Positions 11,040 to 24,400 of a stretch of 64,000 nt of DNA are shown piece by piece. The position numbers were made by a program, and so were the translations under genes. Positions within the stretch are counted from its first letter, which is position 1. Every line of letters starts with the position of its first letter. Source of the stretch: Ampelocalamus luodianensis (taxonomy: Eukaryota > Streptophyta > Magnoliopsida > Poales > Poaceae); the NCBI GenBank assembly GCA_036346255.1, contig CM070629.1, positions 6,019,001 to 6,083,000 of the forward strand. The letters run 5' to 3'. The notes beneath the pieces are model-generated. The model saw only the letters and a program-made list of their open reading frames with translations, did no database searches and was not told where the DNA came from.

Positions 11040-14000
11040 ATGGAGTACAGAAGAGTGAAGGATCAGGTAAGCACAGCCCCGCAACCCTAAAGAAAAAATG
11101 TCGTCACTTGTGCTAACGTGCCGCCGTCCGCGCCTTAACGTTAGATCGCTGCTTAACGTTAGATCGCTGCTGCGGTGGATTTTTTTGTTCAATTTTCGTT
11201 TGTTCTGTTTCTCATCATAGGCATAGGGTTCCAAAATCTCCGGTCGATTGCGGTTCTTGATGTCACTGGGAATGTGACATTTGTCTTTCATCAATTCGAT
11301 TGAGGATCTTTGTAGAGTGTCGGTCACCATTTAGTCGTGGTTAGTGCCTGTTACGCAACGAACATATTTGCAATAAGACGGCTATGTGACTAAACCAAAG
11401 CATGCGTGCAACTGAAATGGTTGCCTTTACACGTCGATCTGGGGAATTCGGGAGCACACGCCGTGCGAGATGGAGGATAGTTAATGTTCCAATGTTTTCG
11501 TGGTTAATTACTTAATTGGCTGTAGGGTTCGATATTAGCTCATGGGGAACTGATTTTTGAATTTTTGGTGACTGGTCTCAAGAATGTTGTGTCCAGTGGG
11601 TTATCTGAACCTGAATGACATATACATGATGTGACGAATTAAACTTGTCGTGATACTCCGTGTGGATTGCTGTGAAATGCAGATGCACACAACCACACAC
11701 TCCAGAGCAATACTGTAGAATACATTTATGAGCATGCTTTGGTTCTTTTTATATGATTGGAAGGTTCAACCTTGTGTTTCTCGTCGAGGTACAGTGACCT
11801 GTTTCCTGCCCTGTAACTGTTGGTTCTGGGAGCTTATATCTTGCCATTAACAGTCCAGTGACCACTGACCATTCAACCAATGTATATAATTGCCAGTAAG
11901 TCAGTGACCGTTGTTTAATTATTGTAATTTACAAATTTGATTGGTAAACTCACATTTGGATATTCAAAGAGTCGGTATGTGAATGCAGCATTTTTTACGA
12001 CTTTTAGCTATTGATGAACTTATTGGTTTGTACTTTGTTCTTCTGTGATACTGGAGCAGCTTGCTGGAAGTAACTTTAACTCACTCTAACTAGTTAGATA
12101 TAAAACAGAAATTATAGCTCATTGTAAGTTTGTTGGGCATGATTTGGGAAACTGGTTGTGCCTGTTATCACCTGTTAGAGGTCAAACCAGACTGGTCCAG
12201 TATGGTTTGAACCTGCAAATCGATTAAATTTGTCTGGTCTTTTTATCCTGTTGATTTTTGCCATTGTTAGCCAGGTGCTGAGCAAAAAGTCAAATCCTTG
12301 CAATAGGTCCTTACCAATTTACCATATCTGTTTGAAGTTCTGTGTATTACAATAAGCTTGTACTTCAACAATGCTGCTGTCACTGCTGTGTGCTAACAAG
12401 TTGTTTTATCTTGTACTATCTAAAGGAGAGTTATGATGATGTATCTCAGAAAGACATAGAAAGCCCTGATGGAAGGTCTCTTTCTAGCAGTAAGCTCTTG
12501 GTTCATCATGGAAATGTTCTCTTTGGATGTTCTATAACCGGGAACTTCACATCTTTAATGCTTCTACCATTTACAGCTGCAGCAACTTCCAGCCTTAGCA
12601 CAGCTGGAGGTTCAAAGGGCAAGAATAGTTGGAAGCTAAAGTAAGAGTTGATTGTTGCAATCTTTGTGCTATATCGCATACTTTTTTCAAAATCAATTGA
12701 TTTACTGGCAATTGTTGCGGCAGGTCCATTGTTACACTTGCATTGACATTACTTACAAGTTCTCAGGCAATACTGATTGTGTGGTCGAAAAGAGCTGGAA
12801 AATATGAATATAGTGTCACAACAGCTAATTTTTCGGTGAGCAAAATTCATAATTTCTTTCTTGGTGTCAGGAGTTTTCCCTGTTGTTCTGTTGATACCAT
12901 GATTTAGTTATGTACTTCCTCCTGTATGTCCAGGTGGAAGCTTTAAAATGTCTATTATCACTTGTAGCCCTGTACCGAACATGGAACAGTCAAGGTGTTA
13001 CAGAAGATAATAGGTGATCATTCTACCATAATCTACCATATAATTGCATTCTAAGTGTTTATTGTCTCTTTCCGACTCTCTAGTCATTTCATTTTATTAT
13101 TTTCAGGTTAAGTACATCGTTTGATGAAGTTAGTGTGTACCCTATTCCTGCCATACTTTACATGGTAAAAAATTTATTGCAGGTATGCCCACTTGTCCCT
13201 TTCTTCCGTGATAAAATAATTTTGTTTTCACAACAACAAAAGCCTGACACATTCTTCCACTTCCTGTCAGTATTACATCTTTGCTTATGTGGATGCGCCA
13301 GCTTACCAGATCCTGAAGAACCTTAATATTATTAGCACTGGTGTGTTATACCGTATCATTCTAAAGAAAAAGTAAGCTCTACTAAGTTGGGAATGGAGGA
13401 AGATGATTATGTGTGTGTTCTTTTTACTACTTTGCTGATATCTTTATTGCATCCTGCTAGTTTTTCTTTTTCTTTTCCCTTTTTCATTTGAAGCCTTTGA
13501 ATATAATGTTGGAAAATATACCTTGCAGAAAGGCATTATAGTTCTGTGACAAAACAGATGTACTAGAGTTCAGTTGCACACCGAATATTCATCCTTATGC
13601 ACGACCACACGAACATGTGACCTAAGGACCTTTTCAAATGGTAGATTTTTTGGGGCTGGTTTGCATTTAGCGTATATAGTTGAATATTAATATCTTTACA
13701 TTTTTACAAACATATGAATTCGACGTGCTAAATGTTTCAATACTTTATTAGCCTTCTTTAGCTGGCCATCATAATCTTAATGGTGTTCTTTAAATGCCAA
13801 AACCGTTCTTCTGTTTCCTCTTCATTCTTTCCGAAACTGTTCACAGCATTTTCTTCACCAACACGGCAACACCTGTTTTCCATTCTTAATCTAGCATGGT
13901 GAACTTACTTTTCATCACTGTGTGCTTTGTGTTCCTTCAAGGTTAAGTGAAATTCAGTGGGCTGCATTTATTCTTCTATGTGCTGGCTGCACTACAGCTC

Positions 14001-16014
14001 AGCTTAACCCCTCGTAAGAAAAATATGTTTGGATTTTTGTTTCTTTTCCATTCTTAATTAATTCATTTCTCATTTCTCCATTCATCATGATCAACTAACA
14101 GAAAAATAATATGCCCCTTTCCAGGTCAGACCATGTTCTTCAAACCCCTATTCAAGGCTGGATGATGGCAATTGTGAGTCACGAAGGAGAAAAAACATTC
14201 AATCTAGTCATTTAGACATGCTACAGGAAGTTTAAAAAAAAATCTCAACTGGCTGAATGCTCTTTCTTTTTTCAGGTGATGGCTCTTCTAAGTGGTTTTG
14301 CTGGGGTATACACAGAAGTATGTGACTTTGTGCTATTGCTCCTCTATCTGACTTTAGAAAGATTCATTTGATATGAACTGTCAAGGGATTTCCTGAAGAG
14401 TTTAAGACATCTGTTCATCTTTGAACAATGCAGGCTATCATCAAGAAGCGTCCTTCAAGAAACATCAATGTGCAGAATTTTTGGCTGTACATTTTTGGAA
14501 TGCTCTTCAATTTAGTTGCAATTTGTGTTCAGGACTTTGACGCTGTCATGAATAAGTTAGTTGTGATGAAAATTGATTCATTTAATGTTAAATATTTTTG
14601 TTAAAATACATGATATCGATTATTTAACTTGATTGCGCCATCTAATGCAGAGGCTTTTTTCATGGCTACTCATTCATTACTGTTTTGATGATTCTTAACC
14701 ATGCACTCAGGTAGTAACAGCTGAATCTGTTAACTAATTTTCAATATTGGCCTTTGGGGATTAACTTACCTTATGGTGTTTTTGTTTGCTTTGCAGTGGA
14801 ATTGCTGTATCAATGGTGATGAAGTATGCTGACAATATTGTCAAGGTACAAATTCTGAGCTTCAACAGGTGGTTTCAAGGTTTAAGTAAATGTGTCATAA
14901 CCATCTTTGCTGCAGAATTGCACATCCTAATAACTGTAGCCATTCTGTTACCTTAGGCTGTCCTTACTGAGCCAACTCTTACGCGTTTAAGTGGCAGTCT
15001 GTGATTACAACCTTGGATTTTCTCATCAAATCTTTGACCTCTCCTGTTGTTTTTTATTTAGAGAAAAATGTGGTTTATTTTACTCGTTGCGTGGCATTAG
15101 AACTCTTCCAGAATGCATCATATAGTTCAAGTTTAGATTGTTATCTCAAGGGAATTATGCCAAGTGGAGAACTTTTGGATCTTTCTATTATCAATGTTTA
15201 GTGAACTGCAAAAGTTAGCAATTATGGAAATTGAAATGCAATTTACAGTTCTTTTTTAAACAGCACGGTTGTTTTGCGTTACCCGCATGGCTTACATTTA
15301 GATAAGTAGATAACACCTTAGAGCATGTCTGTATTTTCTTAACAGAAGCAACATTCTTTATGCTTACATTTTCTTTCCTTTTTCAAGAACACGCATGAGA
15401 ATTGTGTATGTTTGCATTATCATGCTTACATTTCCCACATTTTTTTTATCTGAGAAACTATGGCATTCCACATTCTGTTATCTGAGAAAGTATGTTAATA
15501 AACATACCATCTAGATCTCTTCACAAAACATTCGACTGTTCCCAAGCATCCTTTCTAGAAGCAATACAGCTATAATGCATCAGCCTGATATATCTAGATC
15601 AAACCTTCTGATATTTGAGGCTCTTATAGAACTAAAGTTTTCAAAATGTGCGACCTTGGATCTTGTGAATCACTAAATTCTGTATGTTATTATTGAGGCA
15701 GACCAAAGGCTTCTTGATATACGCAGTTACACAAATGTATTGGTTTGCCTGACCATGTGTCCTTGTATACATACAGGTGTACTCAACTTCAGTTGCAATG
15801 CTTCTGACAGCAATTGTATCTGTCTTTTTGTTTGACTTCCATCTATCTCTTGCATTCTTCCTCGGATCTACGTAAGTGCCAATAAAAATGTATCACAAGT
15901 TCTCTTGATTGAAGCCTAGTATTACCATGATAGTCTAATGAATACTATAATTTCAGGGTTGTTTCTGTCTCCGTATATCTGCATTCTGTTGGGAAACCGC
16001 AACAGCAGAAATGA
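11040..16014 (+). CDS. CMP-sialic acid transporter-like nucleotide-sugar transporter
   Basis: Predicted Golgi membrane antiporter that moves a nucleotide sugar into the lumen for glycosylation. Fifteen exons join in phase: 11040-11066, 12426-12489, 12577-12640, 12724-12835, 12934-13013, 13107-13182, 13271-13371, 13942-14013, 14125-14173, 14276-14317, 14434-14555, 14651-14710, 14797-14845, 15777-15871, 15957-16014, giving 356 residues from MEYRRVKDQ to KPQQQK. All introns are GT-AG. The body shows the family's hydrophobic segments and signatures: VWSKRAGKYEYSVTTANFSV, QYYIFAYVDAPAYQILKNLN, GFAGVYTEAIIKKRPSRNIN, NHALSGIAVSMVMKYADNIV. It closely resembles the rice CSTLP protein as I remember it. 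Plants make little or no sialic acid, so the natural substrate is uncertain. The lysine-bearing C-terminal tail would be cytosolic. The start is set by the conserved MxYRRVKDQ N-terminus. Intron 13 (14846-15776, about 930 bp) is long and intron 1 the longest. Confidence 0.95.
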
Positions 16015-16540
16015 GTTTCACTTCGTCTTCCCAAGAATTGGCAGTGGACACATCTATGCTGCATTGTAGAATGATTCTTGGGTAGCGATAAGATTGCCAA
16101 CATCGTTGCGCAATGACGGTCGGAGATGGAATTCACCCTTGATCATCTCAATGTTCTGAAGCCAAGTTCTGAATGACTTGAATTTGATCCCCCAGCCAAG
16201 CGCCCATGCAAACTGAATAGGTGCTAGCCGTTGATATATGCAGCTTCCCTACTGTTTTAACTGCTTGAGTGGTGGCACTCTCCCTTTGTTTTGCCTTGTT
16301 ACGAAAATGAGGCAGCTCCTTTTTTAGTCAGCAAGATGCTGGTTATTTTCTTGCCCTTTTCTTAACCTTTTTAGCCATACTCAGATTACTTGCTGTAGCG
16401 AAAATGTATGCGTTAGCAAACATGCTGTGACGAACACCTTACTGTTTCATCCTTAATATAAAACTATAACTCCTTTGTTGTGCTATAGAAAAAGATGATC
16501 TTTAGTCGCAGCAGCATCTCTTATCAATGTTGTTCGCATA
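16015..16540 (+). other. 3' untranslated region and flank of the transporter gene
   Basis: AT-rich sequence follows the stop codon; a weak polyadenylation-like AATATAAA occurs near 16455. No other gene is seen. Confidence 0.4.
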
Positions 16541-17757
16541 TTTATTCGGAAGCAAGGGCAGTAAAATTCCTTTTACTGTAGCTTGGCTGTCTGGAATTGT
16601 AGTTTGCCAGGCAACGGCGTGCGCAGCAGGTAGTAGTAGCGCGCAGCGTGCTCGGCCAGGAGCACCGTTTTGGACGGTAAGAGCAGCGGCGCGTCGTGCC
16701 AGTTAGGACTAGGAGCGGCGGCGTACGCTGCACGGACCACGTAAGAAGCGGTAGTGCGACGCGCGGTAGTGGCACGAGCACTGAGAAGCGACGCGCGGGA
16801 GGGAGCGGAGGCGTGCGCAACGTGGGTGGCACGAGTGGCGCTCGCGGCGTGGGCGCGGCCGTGCCGACGCGAATCACGCTATGGCGTCCATGCGCGCACG
16901 GCGGCGCCCTAGCTGGCGGGGCGGCTCATCACGCTCGCTCAGGTAGGGTCGCGCCCCGTGCCCGGCTTGGTGATGGGGCGCGCGGTCGGAGTCGAGTCGG
17001 CTGGCAATGTTCCCCGTGCGTGCCGCACCGCGCGGCCACAGCAACGTGGAACGGCAGACGCGGCGCCGGCGCGCGGCTGGGGTTCTCAACTTCAGACGCT
17101 CGTGCGCGCGGCCGTGATCGAGCTCTGTACGCTCGGTGACACGGGTTCTCTTCTCGCGGTAGGAGTCTCTATCTCGAGGGATCCAACGTGACGCTGCTTT
17201 CACTGATTGTTTGTCAATAGGGTGATGAAAATGGGTATCTACTTACGCCCACATTCGATGGCCACCGAGAGACAGCGAGACTCATGAGTCCTCTCCTCTC
17301 CTCTCCATCGCACTGTGGATGATCAAGCTCGACAATGCCAACAATACCGGCCAGATATGCTAAAAAAATGTACTACTCATTCAAACGATGTTTCCCCGTG
17401 CTCATTTCAAACGATGTTTCCCAGTGCGTGATGTACAGTATGCTAACCTTCCCCCAATTATTGAAGCCATTCTCTCCCCTTCGGAGAAATCAAGCGAGAC
17501 TGGGAAACCCTGTCTCCCCTGCACAGTAGGTGTACTACATGCTTCATATACACGGAGTAACACACATAGTGTCATCGCAAATACATATACATTTGAATTA
17601 TCCATCCAACGTTACATTTCACGATCCCTTCTCATTGCAAATTTCCATGTCTGCTCTGCTCCCCTTCGATGAAAGGCTGTGGGCCTGGGGCAGATAACGA
17701 GTGGGGGAAAGGGGAAAAGGGCACGTACAATAAGATTGTGCCAAGTAGAAAGAAGCC
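16541..17757. other. GC-rich block without a recognisable gene
   Basis: From about 16600 to 17200 the sequence is strongly GC-rich, with long open frames on both strands that overlap, resemble no family I know and are rich in Arg, Ala, Gly and Thr, as expected from base composition alone. Imperfect internal repeats of GACGCGCGGTAGTGGCACGA-like units occur at 16755-16860. The 17231-17757 part is ordinary AT/GC-mixed sequence in which I see nothing definite. Confidence 0.4.
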
Positions 17758-18261
17758 GTGTTTTTTATCTCGGTAGAGCAACTCGCTTACACGTCCACTT
17801 TATCAACCAATGCTTTTCAAGTCTGCCAGCCGAGGGAGGATCGTGGATGGAATGCCGTATGCAATACTGGTAAAGTACTAAGCGACCAGCGTATACTCCT
17901 CTTCTGCGACACGTCGTTTCTTGCTCGGCTCATTGCAGTCTCGTTGAAAAGCTGGGAGCCTACCATTACCGTTGCCTACTGGGAGCAGCAACTACCGGCC
18001 CAACAAAGTGGTTCAGAAAGAAACTTTCATCATATAACCTGGTTAGGTGGACACTGGACAATTAGACCGATTTTGATCCAAATCAGGGAGATGTGTCAAT
18101 CAATGCAGGTTCAATTCATCTATACCAGCAGGCAAAACAATCAGGAAGCTGACCATTTGGCAAAAAAAGCTCTCAAAATCCATTACAGCACAAAGGAGAG
18201 AAATTGCTGCAACTCTTGTCCTCAACATAGCTGTCCTATATTGACAGCTCTTTGTAACTGA
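17758..18261 (+). pseudogene. RNase H-like fragment (LINE / RVT_3 type)
   Basis: The C-terminal half of this 167-codon frame contains HWTIRPILIQIREMCQSMQV, then FIYTSRQNNQEADHLAKKAL, which matches the last part of plant RNase H-like (RVT_3) domains found at the end of L1-type LINEs and as free plant genes (I-x-x-L/I...R-x-x-N-x-x-AD-x-LAK). The N-terminal half, including the Asp-Gly-Ser start usual for the domain, is not recognisable. No reverse transcriptase flanks it. It could be a LINE scrap or the decayed end of a free RNase H-like gene. There is no stop until 18259, but the domain is incomplete. Confidence 0.6.
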
Positions 18262-20041
18262 AGGCGCGTATAATTTGGGGGAGAATCGCGCTTACCGTTT
18301 GCATTGATCACTTAGGAATATATAGTACAATGTATAAGAGATAATGCATAACGGGAAGTTACTTAAGATTACATGCCAAAGATAACTTAATCTAGTTGTA
18401 ATCGGTTGGAGTTGAATCTGGCCGGCGTGATCTCCTGCCGTGGCCTGGGACTCCTGCCACTGCTGTAGCTACCTGGATCTCCTGAGGCCGGGCGCAATAC
18501 GTGCATGTGCCATGCATGTATAGACGTATAGTCTAACAGTAACCATGACTTTATCATGAACATGTGTAACATATCTTGTTTGCAATGAAATCAGGCCTCA
18601 TTGGGGCTTTTTACCTAAAAAAACTGGTTAGATTAATGAAGGAGCAGCACATACATTTAGTGATCCAGTCTCAGAAGGGCAAAACAAACGAACGCATCAA
18701 TGCGTATTGGTGAGATGAGGTTGGCAGGTGGGGAAACCGGGAAAGGCACAATCCCTTTGGAAGAATCTCACACATGTGGATGTAAAAAAAGGGCTTGCAA
18801 ACAAGGGAGACATTGATGATAATCGCAGAGGCCTCTGGGCAAACACATCAACCATGAAAGCTGTCAAACCCATCCATCCATCCATCTTCCTAGCTGTCTA
18901 GCTAGCAGTAAGCAGCTGCACTCAGCAGAGGTAGGCAGTGAGTGAGAGCCTCGCTGCAGCCTGCATGCATGCATTGCATGTCCTGTATTTTGTTGGTGTA
19001 ATTATTTCCGAGCGAATCCAACCAAAAGAGGCAGACTCTGTTTGCCATGTGAAGGTAATTTGTTCTTTCTAGCCCTTTTGGTCAGTTTGGTGCGTGCTCG
19101 TGAGCCGCGACCATGTATGTACGTGCGAACTGACGAGATGACTGGATCCATAGTAAAAGAAACACTCATGTTGCTTGGTCACTTAGTTACTTTCAGTAAT
19201 TTCCTTAACACAACCATTCAGCTCACATGAATTAGTATTCTGCAGCTTTAAGAGCCATTTGATACTCTCACTTTCTGGATTTGGTTTTATGATCCAAACA
19301 TGCCAATTCCTTGGTATAAAACAAATCAAACGAGATGACAGTAAGCCAATTGTCCAGAGAATGCATTATAGCTGGACAATTAGCCAACTTTGCAATACGG
19401 ATTTTGCCCACCCTGAATGTTTCATCGAGAAGGATGGTTGACTTGGGAGGGTTTGAACTGGATGCCACAACCAGAGCACTAAAACCTTCCAATAGAGCAG
19501 GGGTCAGAATCCAACCGTAGACCACTGAAATGTCAAAATCAAGTTAGGCACCGCACAATACTACTACTACTCACCAGCGGCAACCAACAGGCCAGGAGGC
19601 GCTCAGAGATTGTTGAAGCAAATGGTGCTTGCTTATGTTGCTTGCAATGTGAACTCCACCTGCCTTCACAAAATGCAAGGCTCAGGTCTACCTTATTTAT
19701 AGTCACCCTTCTACACTTTTCCAGATGACCAGTGACCACCAAACTTAGCACACAAAAATTTGGCATCTTTGCACATCTTCCAATAGCTAAACACTTGATT
19801 AGCCGCTTTTAAGAATAGAAAACACGTACTGATACTGGTATTAGCCAGGCTCACACTGTCACACATACCAACAACATAATTAATTCAGTTCAACCTAAGC
19901 AGCTCCAACAAACAAGTTTAAGACATGGGAGAAACAAAATTATTTGTCAAACATGAGGCATAAACCAAACAGGCCTGTTTCTCTCCATAAACTTGAATAC
20001 ACTCTTCCCTAGAACCAGACCAACATCTCTGAGGGAGACAA
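18262..20041. other. Intergenic, no gene seen
   Basis: The short open frames here have no recognisable domain. Sequence around 18880-18990 is rich in short GCAG/TGCATGCA repeats. A TTAGGCA...ACTACTACT stretch near 19545-19570 is simple. I see no RNA gene or transposon ends in this stretch. Confidence 0.4.
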
Positions 20042-20050
20042 TAAATTCAC

Positions 20051-21260
20051 CAGAAAAAGCATATTTTTGGTGCCTCAACTATTTATCTAGTTTAATTTTT
20101 GTCTCTTATTTGCAAAACTAGATAGAACACGTCTTCTAAATATCAAAACCATCCTACTGTGACTTACGAGGTATCATGGGCGTTTTTTTTTGCCACATTG
20201 GCTGCCACATCACCGCTTGACCCCACATGTCAACCACGAGCGTGACGCCGAGCGCTCGAGTGCGCCGGTCTGGGTTACGGTTGAGCAAGCTTTGACCGCA
20301 TTGCTGAGCCTGCTCGTCGCACCCATGGTCGTTGCCTCAATCCAAGCACATCTGCATCCATGGCCACCGCTGGGGATGAAGGCACACGTTGCTCCGCCGC
20401 CTTCTTCCCAAGTCTGGTCGCGCTCTGTCGGGCCCAAAACATTGTAGTCACGTTCCCTGCCAGACCGGTGAGGTTCTCGCAATCCGTTCACGTCACATCG
20501 CGTCCCGATCTACCTTTTTATTTTGGTAATTTCGAGTTTTCCCCACCGTGCTCAGAGATCGGGCTTGTCTTCCTCAACTCCGATCACCCACCTTTTTCTG
20601 CTTGAATTCGCCGCTACCAGTGAGCTTCCTCCTCCGTCGACCCCACATCACCGGGCGCACCCAATGAGCACCTTTGTGCCACCAGGAACCCTTGCCCTTC
20701 GCCGCCGCCGCTTGATTCGTGCCACCACCCACCGCCGGTGCCCTCCGGCCACCCTAAGTGCGCCACCGCACATATCCCTTGCGCACCCCTTTTTCGGCAC
20801 CGAACCACCAACGTTTGTCGAGACCATGCGGTGCTCGAGCCGGAAGGGCGAGCAAGGGGAAAGCGGGACGACGACAGCATTGGATGGGGTGGTAGAGGCT
20901 CGAAGGAGGAGGGAGAGGAAGCGAAGGAGCGGGCAGGCGGGCGGGCGAACGAGGAGGGGAAGGCTTGTTGACAGCCATGACAGGCAAGAGAGAAGATAAA
21001 GGAGAGAGGAGAGGAAGAAGAGGAAGAGAAGGAGATGCTTAGGTGGATGGCTGGTGGGTCCCACCATTTTGCTGATTGGTTTGCCATGTTGGCAGAAATT
21101 TGCCTATTTAATGCCACCTAGGACAAAACCCACCCAAATATATGCCCAACGTTATTTGCATGGTTTTTACAATTAATAGACGTGTTCTACCTGGTTTTGC
21201 AAATGAGTGGCGAAAATTAAACTAGAGCAAGAATTGAGGGACTAAAAATATACTTTTTCC
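20051..21260. mobile_element. Mutator-like non-autonomous element, possible Pack-MULE
   Basis: The element is bounded by long (about 100 bp) imperfect terminal inverted repeats: the left arm begins GAAAAAGCATATTTTTGG and the right arm, read in reverse complement, GGAAAAAGTATATTTTTAG. The arms continue to match through the ...TGCAAAAC-(T/C)-AG-(A/G)-TAGAACACGTCT block. A perfect 9-bp direct repeat, TAAATTCAC, flanks it (20042-20050 and 21261-21269), the hallmark of Mutator insertion. The interior, about 20200-21050, is sharply more GC-rich than the arms and flanks and carries long open frames on both strands without a transposase. That combination suggests captured host sequence, but I cannot name a donor gene. 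Confidence 0.85.
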
Positions 21261-21443
21261 TAAATTCACATGTCAAACACTTACCTAGAAGTTAATAAAC
21301 TTGGGGGAAAAAGGTAAACCAAAATAAAAAACCAAGAAAAAGAACAAAGAGAGAGAGAGGTGTAAACTAATTTACTGGATAAGACAGAGGTGTCAAGGGG
21401 TTGTTAGGGGCTTAGGGCTTGGATAGCACTTCTTTTTTTCCCC

Positions 21444-24400
21444 CTATGGACAATTAAGGTTTTGCCCAGGCCCCCCGTAGTAGAAGTAAGTGCCCCAATC
21501 ACCATTGTTGCCATTCTGAACATCATAGCAGTTGGATTGCTCAGTGAATGACCCAACACCCCTTGGTGCCTTAAGATTGTTGGATGAGTCCACCACTTGG
21601 ATGTTTCTGAAGTAGCTGCACTTGCCAAACCCTTCCTCAGGGAAGTGACCACTGCCCATTTGTGTGGCAGTGTGGCTGCCGTCAGGCTCCGAGTTCACGA
21701 CCTCACCACCCCACTCTATCATGGAGGCACTGTCTGCCAAGTAGGAGAAGAGGAAGGACGGCCAATATCCCAAAACATAGTTATTACCAAACTGCAACCA
21801 CCAATTGCCCTCCTTTGGGTCCTGCAAAACCGCGATTTATGGGCATATTTAGCAGATAGGATAATGATCAGGGAATATAGTAGGTGCCTTTTAGTGCTAT
21901 CATGCATGCACAAAAGAAAGTGAGTGTTCATTATATGCACTATGAAAAGGCACTGCCCTTTGATAAAAATGAGTTTAAACTATTTTACGTTTAAAGCTAA
22001 CTATTTGAAATACTCAGGTAACAAGATGATGTTGGTTATGCAAGTGGTGAAATGACAGCATAATGGCACATGGCAATGCCAATGGGCAAGAGTTTTGCTT
22101 ACCAGAAGAGACAAATTTCCAAATTTTCCTTGCAGAAATGATAAGATTTTCTAACAGGAGGAACATGAACACAAGAGGAATATTCTTGATTTGTTCAAAG
22201 GGCAAATTATCAGTGTGTGTATTAGCAGGCATAAATGGAGTACGTGTGTGGGGACAACTGTGAGAGTGTGCACTGTCCACAAACAGGCCAGAGCCACAGT
22301 TGTAGCCTTGACTTAAGCCTGAAGGTTCCTTAAGAAAGAACAAGAAACAGGTGGGCATAGATTCTTTGGCCCCATTCATGAATATGATTATGTATGCTCG
22401 GCATGTGAAGGGTTCTTGTATTTTACCTTCCAGACCAAAATATTGATATCATATTGGGAACCACCGTAGTTGGAGATAGGGAAGATGCTGGCGCCCATGG
22501 CTATCTGATTGTTTATCTGGATAAATCCTGAGCAAAGTAGGTTGTAGCATCCTGTTGCTTGATATGCATCACTCTACAGTATCCCACAGCAATACAAAAT
22601 CAGTACCATTAGGTCATGCCCCAGTTTAATAACCAAGAGATAGGGGAATGTAGATCTAAACAAGAGACAAAAAGAAGCTAAAAACAATTATCATGAAGAT
22701 TGAAAGGAATGGAATGTTTATCTTACAGTCCAGTAGGTGAAGAGTCTAGTGTTGTTGTCCCCGTACAGGTCTGGGCTAACCTGAAATTTTGTGGAGAGCA
22801 CAATGGAATAAGCCACAATGAAGAGACTGCAGAACTAGTCCAGCATTGCATTACAGCATTCTTAGTAGAGTGATACTGGTACAGCTCAAGAAAGAAAAAG
22901 GTCAGTGCAAATGGAGAATCTAGTCTAGCTCCTATAAAAATGTAAGGGTTCTTCCAGTAGTGTACATATCATTATTGTAACACAGAAGAAATTATTGGCG
23001 CATGCAAGGAGGAATGCCCCTCATAATTGATAGCATGGAAGAAGAAGAACAAAACTGGAACCTGCAACACAGCATTTAATAGAACTTTTGACTAAGGGGA
23101 TTTTCCCTTCTCATGTCTCACTCTCACCTGCCATCCTGCTTCAATGCTGTTGAGGTCCTGCCCAAAGGAACCCCCTAAGATCCAGAGCTGGGACAGGCTG
23201 AACTCATTGGCCTGCTCAATCCTCGGTTGCCACACATTGATGGTGGCCTTGGCTCCATAATACTTATCCCCCTCCACATATGCTATTGCATGCTGCTCCA
23301 TGGAAGGGTAAACAAGTTTAGGTGAACACTTCAAACAATCCAAGAACAATGAAGTTGATTCTTGAATGAAGCATTCTATTCTACCTGGTGGCCACTCTCG
23401 TTGAGCATTTCAGGGTCAACAGACATGGGGTTTGGGGTGCTCCTGTGCCTCTTCTTGCCATACCTTCTGACGGAGCTGGCCCTCAGGACATCCTCCTCCT
23501 TGGTCCTCCTGACTGGTATGGTGTTCTCCGGGCACTTGCCATTCTGATGCCACATTTGGGTGATTGGCTGGGTGTTCTGCTGGGATGCAACCTTGGACTC
23601 ATCATACATGCCTTCTGGGTGGTATGCAGGCCTCATCTGCAAGGTGATGATGGTGCACCATTGAGTGTTACTCATCATAATATGTGGGGAGAAGCTCTAC
23701 CCCAACTGTAAAAAGGGCAGTGGTGCTGGAGAGAGAGGAACCTGGATGGTGTGGTTCTTGAGGAAAGGGTGATCAAACGCAGGCTGGTTGGAGATGTGCA
23801 CGCAGTCTATGATGTCTCCATCTGGGCTCTGTTGATTTCTCAGAATCAGTCGTTGCAACAAAGCAAAAGAGAGAGAGAGAGAGAGAGAAACCTAGGACAT
23901 GAATGGTCTTAGAGAAACAGGAATTTTTCTCATTTGCGCAAAAAAAAAAAAAAAAACTGTATAGATACAGCATTGGTTTCAGAGCAGAAACAAGAGCCGA
24001 AGAAAAATAAGGAAAAGTGAGGAATTTCACATCTAAGCAATGCAACTTGAGATGATTCAAAGCACACATGCTACGATACTAACCCCTATACTTGTACACA
24101 TCAAAGCAAGTGGGAGAAAACAAACTAAGGTTACTTTGAACAAGCAAAAGCAAAATATAATGGTTCAGAAAAAGACTCTAGACTCCAGTTCTCCTCCAAA
24201 GAAAGGAAAGCAACCAAAAGCAAGCATATTTCCCTTCAAGTCCAATGAACCAAAGAAGCACGGGCACCCATAAAATTCCCCCCAAAAGCGAGTCTTTTCC
24301 TCCCGTAACGAAAGAAATCCAATGCATGGTCCATGGGAGGAACAGTCAATCAACTCTTCCAAAGCGAAACGGACCAGGCAAAGCAAGCAAGCTCATCGCA

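Noticed and set aside
20523..21117. Long overlapping frames on both strands inside the Mutator-like element
   Set aside because: No domain is recognisable and the opposite strands are open together, as GC-rich sequence often is; kept only as possible captured DNA.
23868..23889. Possible regulatory GAGA element
   Set aside because: A plain AG microsatellite inside an intron; no evidence beyond the repeat itself.
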